From Streptomyces durmitorensis (GTDB lineage Bacteria; Actinomycetota; Actinomycetes; Streptomycetales; Streptomycetaceae), in NCBI RefSeq assembly GCF_023498005.1, contig NZ_CP097289.1, positions 1,674,001 to 1,738,000 on the forward strand: a DNA stretch of 64,000 nucleotides. The letters run 5' to 3'. Made by a program: the position numbers and the translations under genes. Below, in pieces: positions 62,297 through 64,000 of this stretch; position 1 is the first letter of the stretch, and each line of letters starts with the position of its first letter. The notes under the pieces were generated by a model that saw only the letters and a program-made list of their open reading frames with translations, ran no database searches and was not told the DNA's origin.

Positions 62297-62950
62297 ATGT
62301 CTGCTGGGTTGTGTCTGGATGCTGCCCGTCGCGTGTGCGAGGTGGCGGCCGGTGGTGCCCTGCTGCCGGGTTCGACAGTGGTCGAGGTCGAGGTGCGGGG
62401 TGTTTCGGCGGTGCTGGCGGTTCGAATGAACGCCGGGGAGGTGGAGCGCAGGGCCGCGGAGGGTGTGGCGCCGCTGCTGGACATGTCGGCGCTAGATGCG
62501 TTGTTGCAGTTACCGGCTGGTCTTCCGGTGCCGGAGTTGTCGTTGACGCCTCGGGAGCGGCTGCGGCTGCGCCGTTGCCCGCATGGTGCCATCGAGCAGG
62601 GCGACGGGCAGCTGGTACGCCGTCTGGTGTCGCCGCTAGAGGTCGATGTGGCGGCGACTCGGACACGGCGGGCGGGCCGGACTGCATTGATGCGGGCGGG
62701 GCGTTTCGGTGCGTATGCGGCGTCGACGGTGTGGCTAGACGGTCCGGCTGCCGGTTCGGAGCTGATGGTGATTGAGGCTGGTGTCTATGGTCTCGGGGTG
62801 GTGCGTACTGTCGACGGGGAGTCGCCGGAGCTGCTGGTGGCGCCTCGGTCGTCGTTGCGGTTCGGGCATACAGCTGCGGGCTGGCTATTCCACGAGCAGG
62901 TGTACGAGCAGCTACTCGGCGCTAGTCAGGATCTCCTGCCCACACCCTGA
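62297..62950 (+). CDS. Uncharacterised protein of the accessory region
   Basis: Protein of 217 residues, no signal peptide. Structure: Val/Ala-rich beta segments (STVVEVEVRGVSAVLAVRMN), a central RERLRLRRCPHGAIEQG region, then alternating strands (GSELMVIEAGVYGLGVVRTV) and an end HEQVYEQLLGASQDLLPTP. I recognise no family. ATG 62297 with GAGGGA upstream is the likely start. Third-position GC is lower than in the rest of the window (many GTG, TTG, GCG-poor codons), suggesting recent transfer. Its last 29 bases overlap the convergent TGT-like gene. Confidence 0.6.
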   Translation: MSAGLCLDAARRVCEVAAGGALLPGSTVVEVEVRGVSAVLAVRMNAGEVERRAAEGVAPLLDMSALDALLQLPAGLPVPELSLTPRERLRLRRCPHGAIEQGDGQLVRRLVSPLEVDVAATRTRRAGRTALMRAGRFGAYAASTVWLDGPAAGSELMVIEAGVYGLGVVRTVDGESPELLVAPRSSLRFGHTAAGWLFHEQVYEQLLGASQDLLPTP

Positions 62951-64000
62951 GCCAGCGCGGCGTTTCCAGGGCCCCCGGATTCGAGATCTCTTCGCGGAGG
63001 TCCTGGTGGGCGTTGCGGGCGTCGTGGCAGAGCTGCTGCCACACGGAGCGCCGGTCGGAACCCGCAGCGGTCTGTTGCAGGTCTTCGGCCCAGGGCAGCC
63101 AGGTTGCGATGTTATGCCGGTTGGCCTCCTCTTGATCTCGAAGGTTGTGGTCGAAGCGGATCAGACTGCGGCCCGCGCAGACCGTGCAGTGACAGAGCGG
63201 TTCCGGCAGCTTGCCGTAGAGCTCTCGCAGCGTGTCGGCCCGAAAGTAGTCCATGAGCTGCGGGTGCAGCACCATCGTCGTATACCTGTATCTCCTTGGG
63301 CCCGTTGGTCCTCCGCTGCCTGGCTTTCGGACGTGCCGCATCGCGGTCTGCATGCCGAGCGCGGTGAACAGGGCGCCATAGGCGTAGGCGTCGAGCCCGG
63401 CGAGGTCGGTGCGGATGACGGCGACCCGCTGAAGACTGCCGACCAGTTGGCGCAGACCGGCGACTGCGCCTTTGGCGGCGAGCGGGTTCCTGGCGGCGCC
63501 GAGGGCGAGGGCCTTGATGTGGGGAAGGTCGGCGAGCTGGGTGACGAGGTAGTCGCGGTCGTCAGGTTCGCGCAGCCACTGTTGGTCGAGTGGCAGGGTG
63601 AGGATGGTCTGCTGCGGGTCGAGGTCACGGACGGCCTGGACGGCAGCGGCGACAGCCTGGCGGTCGCCGCCCTTGATGTATCGGGTAGGCGTGAGGCCGG
63701 CCGTGGTGCCGTTGTGGAGCTGCCCTTGCTGGTCGTTGCGGAGTTCGTCTGCTTCGGTCTCGTCGAAGAGTGACGGCTGGTCGCTGCGGCTGCGGTAGGG
63801 CAGTTGGAAGGGCTCGTCTGCAGTGGCGTAGTCGTCGTAGCTGTCGGGGTCGACGAGTTGGAGCCGATGGCTGTTTCCATGACGGTGTCCGGTGCCGACG
63901 GTCGGTATGGCGTCGGTGCCGCAGAGGATGATCCCGTCGTGTTCACTGGTGGCGCGCACGTGGTTCGTGCCGTCTCTGCTGCTGGCCCTGGTGTGTACGA
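62922..64000 (-). CDS. tRNA-guanine transglycosylase-like protein (TGT/DpdA-like), N-terminus outside window
   Basis: At least 345 residues; the frame stays open to the right edge, so the start may be outside (GTG 63959 is the first usable codon). TGT-like signs: alternating beta/alpha units (TILTLPLDQQWL, HIKALALGAARN, RVAVIRTDLAGLDAYAYGAL) and a C-terminal zinc-site pattern C256-x-C258-x2-C261 followed by His282 in RHNIATW, compare CxCxxC...HNL of TGT enzymes. Family members swap guanine for 7-deazaguanines in tRNA or, in DpdA, in DNA. The catalytic Asp cannot be placed by eye. The order of the barrel is similar to actinobacterial TGT-like proteins I remember. Confidence 0.5.
   Translation of the reverse strand, partial: VHTRASSRDGTNHVRATSEHDGIILCGTDAIPTVGTGHRHGNSHRLQLVDPDSYDDYATADEPFQLPYRSRSDQPSLFDETEADELRNDQQGQLHNGTTAGLTPTRYIKGGDRQAVAAAVQAVRDLDPQQTILTLPLDQQWLREPDDRDYLVTQLADLPHIKALALGAARNPLAAKGAVAGLRQLVGSLQRVAVIRTDLAGLDAYAYGALFTALGMQTAMRHVRKPGSGGPTGPRRYRYTTMVLHPQLMDYFRADTLRELYGKLPEPLCHCTVCAGRSLIRFDHNLRDQEEANRHNIATWLPWAEDLQQTAAGSDRRSVWQQLCHDARNAHQDLREEISNPGALETPRWLRVWAGDPD

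Noticed and set aside
1..64000. rRNA genes, transposases, complete prophage or large biosynthetic cluster
   Set aside because: Looked for rRNA, DDE transposases, structural phage genes, polyketide or peptide synthetase modules; none is visible.

Overview
The window is about 72% GC actinobacterial chromosome with strong third-position GC bias. An SsgA-like sporulation protein, a WhiB-like protein, a chaplin, a two-domain small laccase and a family-64 glucanase identify it as a Streptomyces. From memory, the order (LigD polymerase, small laccase, WblH-type protein, SsgD-type protein, UvrA-like/ABC-F pair, fadA/fadB) matches one arm of the S. coelicolor chromosome around SCO6709-SCO6736. This was not checked against a database.

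Layout. 1-6900: secreted peptidases, an intact MpaB-type (DUF2236) gene next to a scrambled relic region (4785-5521), an alpha/beta hydrolase and a stand-alone ATP-synthase-b-like protein. 7000-12200: amino-acid permease, acyl-CoA synthetase with a divergent MerR regulator, lipoprotein. 12298-19335: a leftward beta-oxidation operon (alpha-methylacyl-CoA racemase, LLM flavoenzyme, acyl-CoA dehydrogenase, fadA, fadB) behind a promoter with KstR/TetR-like sites. 19470-25132: housekeeping and developmental genes, including endonuclease V, an SsgA-like protein and a GPP34 protein. 25165-29378: an ABC-F protein with an attenuator-like leader carrying a three-codon ORF, coupled to a short UvrA-like protein. 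29454-39504: DDAH, an acyl-ACP desaturase with operator-like repeats, a frameshifted HEAT-repeat gene, two unusual tRNA genes flanking a zinc-ribbon SDR gene, a six-hairpin glycosidase and a WhiB-like gene. 39653-46299: VOC protein, GH64 glucanase with a LacI/CebR-type palindrome, chaplin, LacI regulator, GMC oxidoreductase. 46394-56052: HEAT protein, small laccase, a secreted dehydrogenase/cupredoxin operon and a LigD polymerase.

56053-64000 is accessory DNA. It holds a decayed tyrosine integrase, an apparently intact integrase with a substituted active-site residue, small membrane proteins, a HEPN-like protein, a frameshifted XRE regulator, an intact XRE regulator and, at the edge, a protein resembling tRNA-guanine transglycosylases (TGT/DpdA-like). 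The best leads for something new are the ABC-F leader, the two odd tRNAs and this island, especially its right end.
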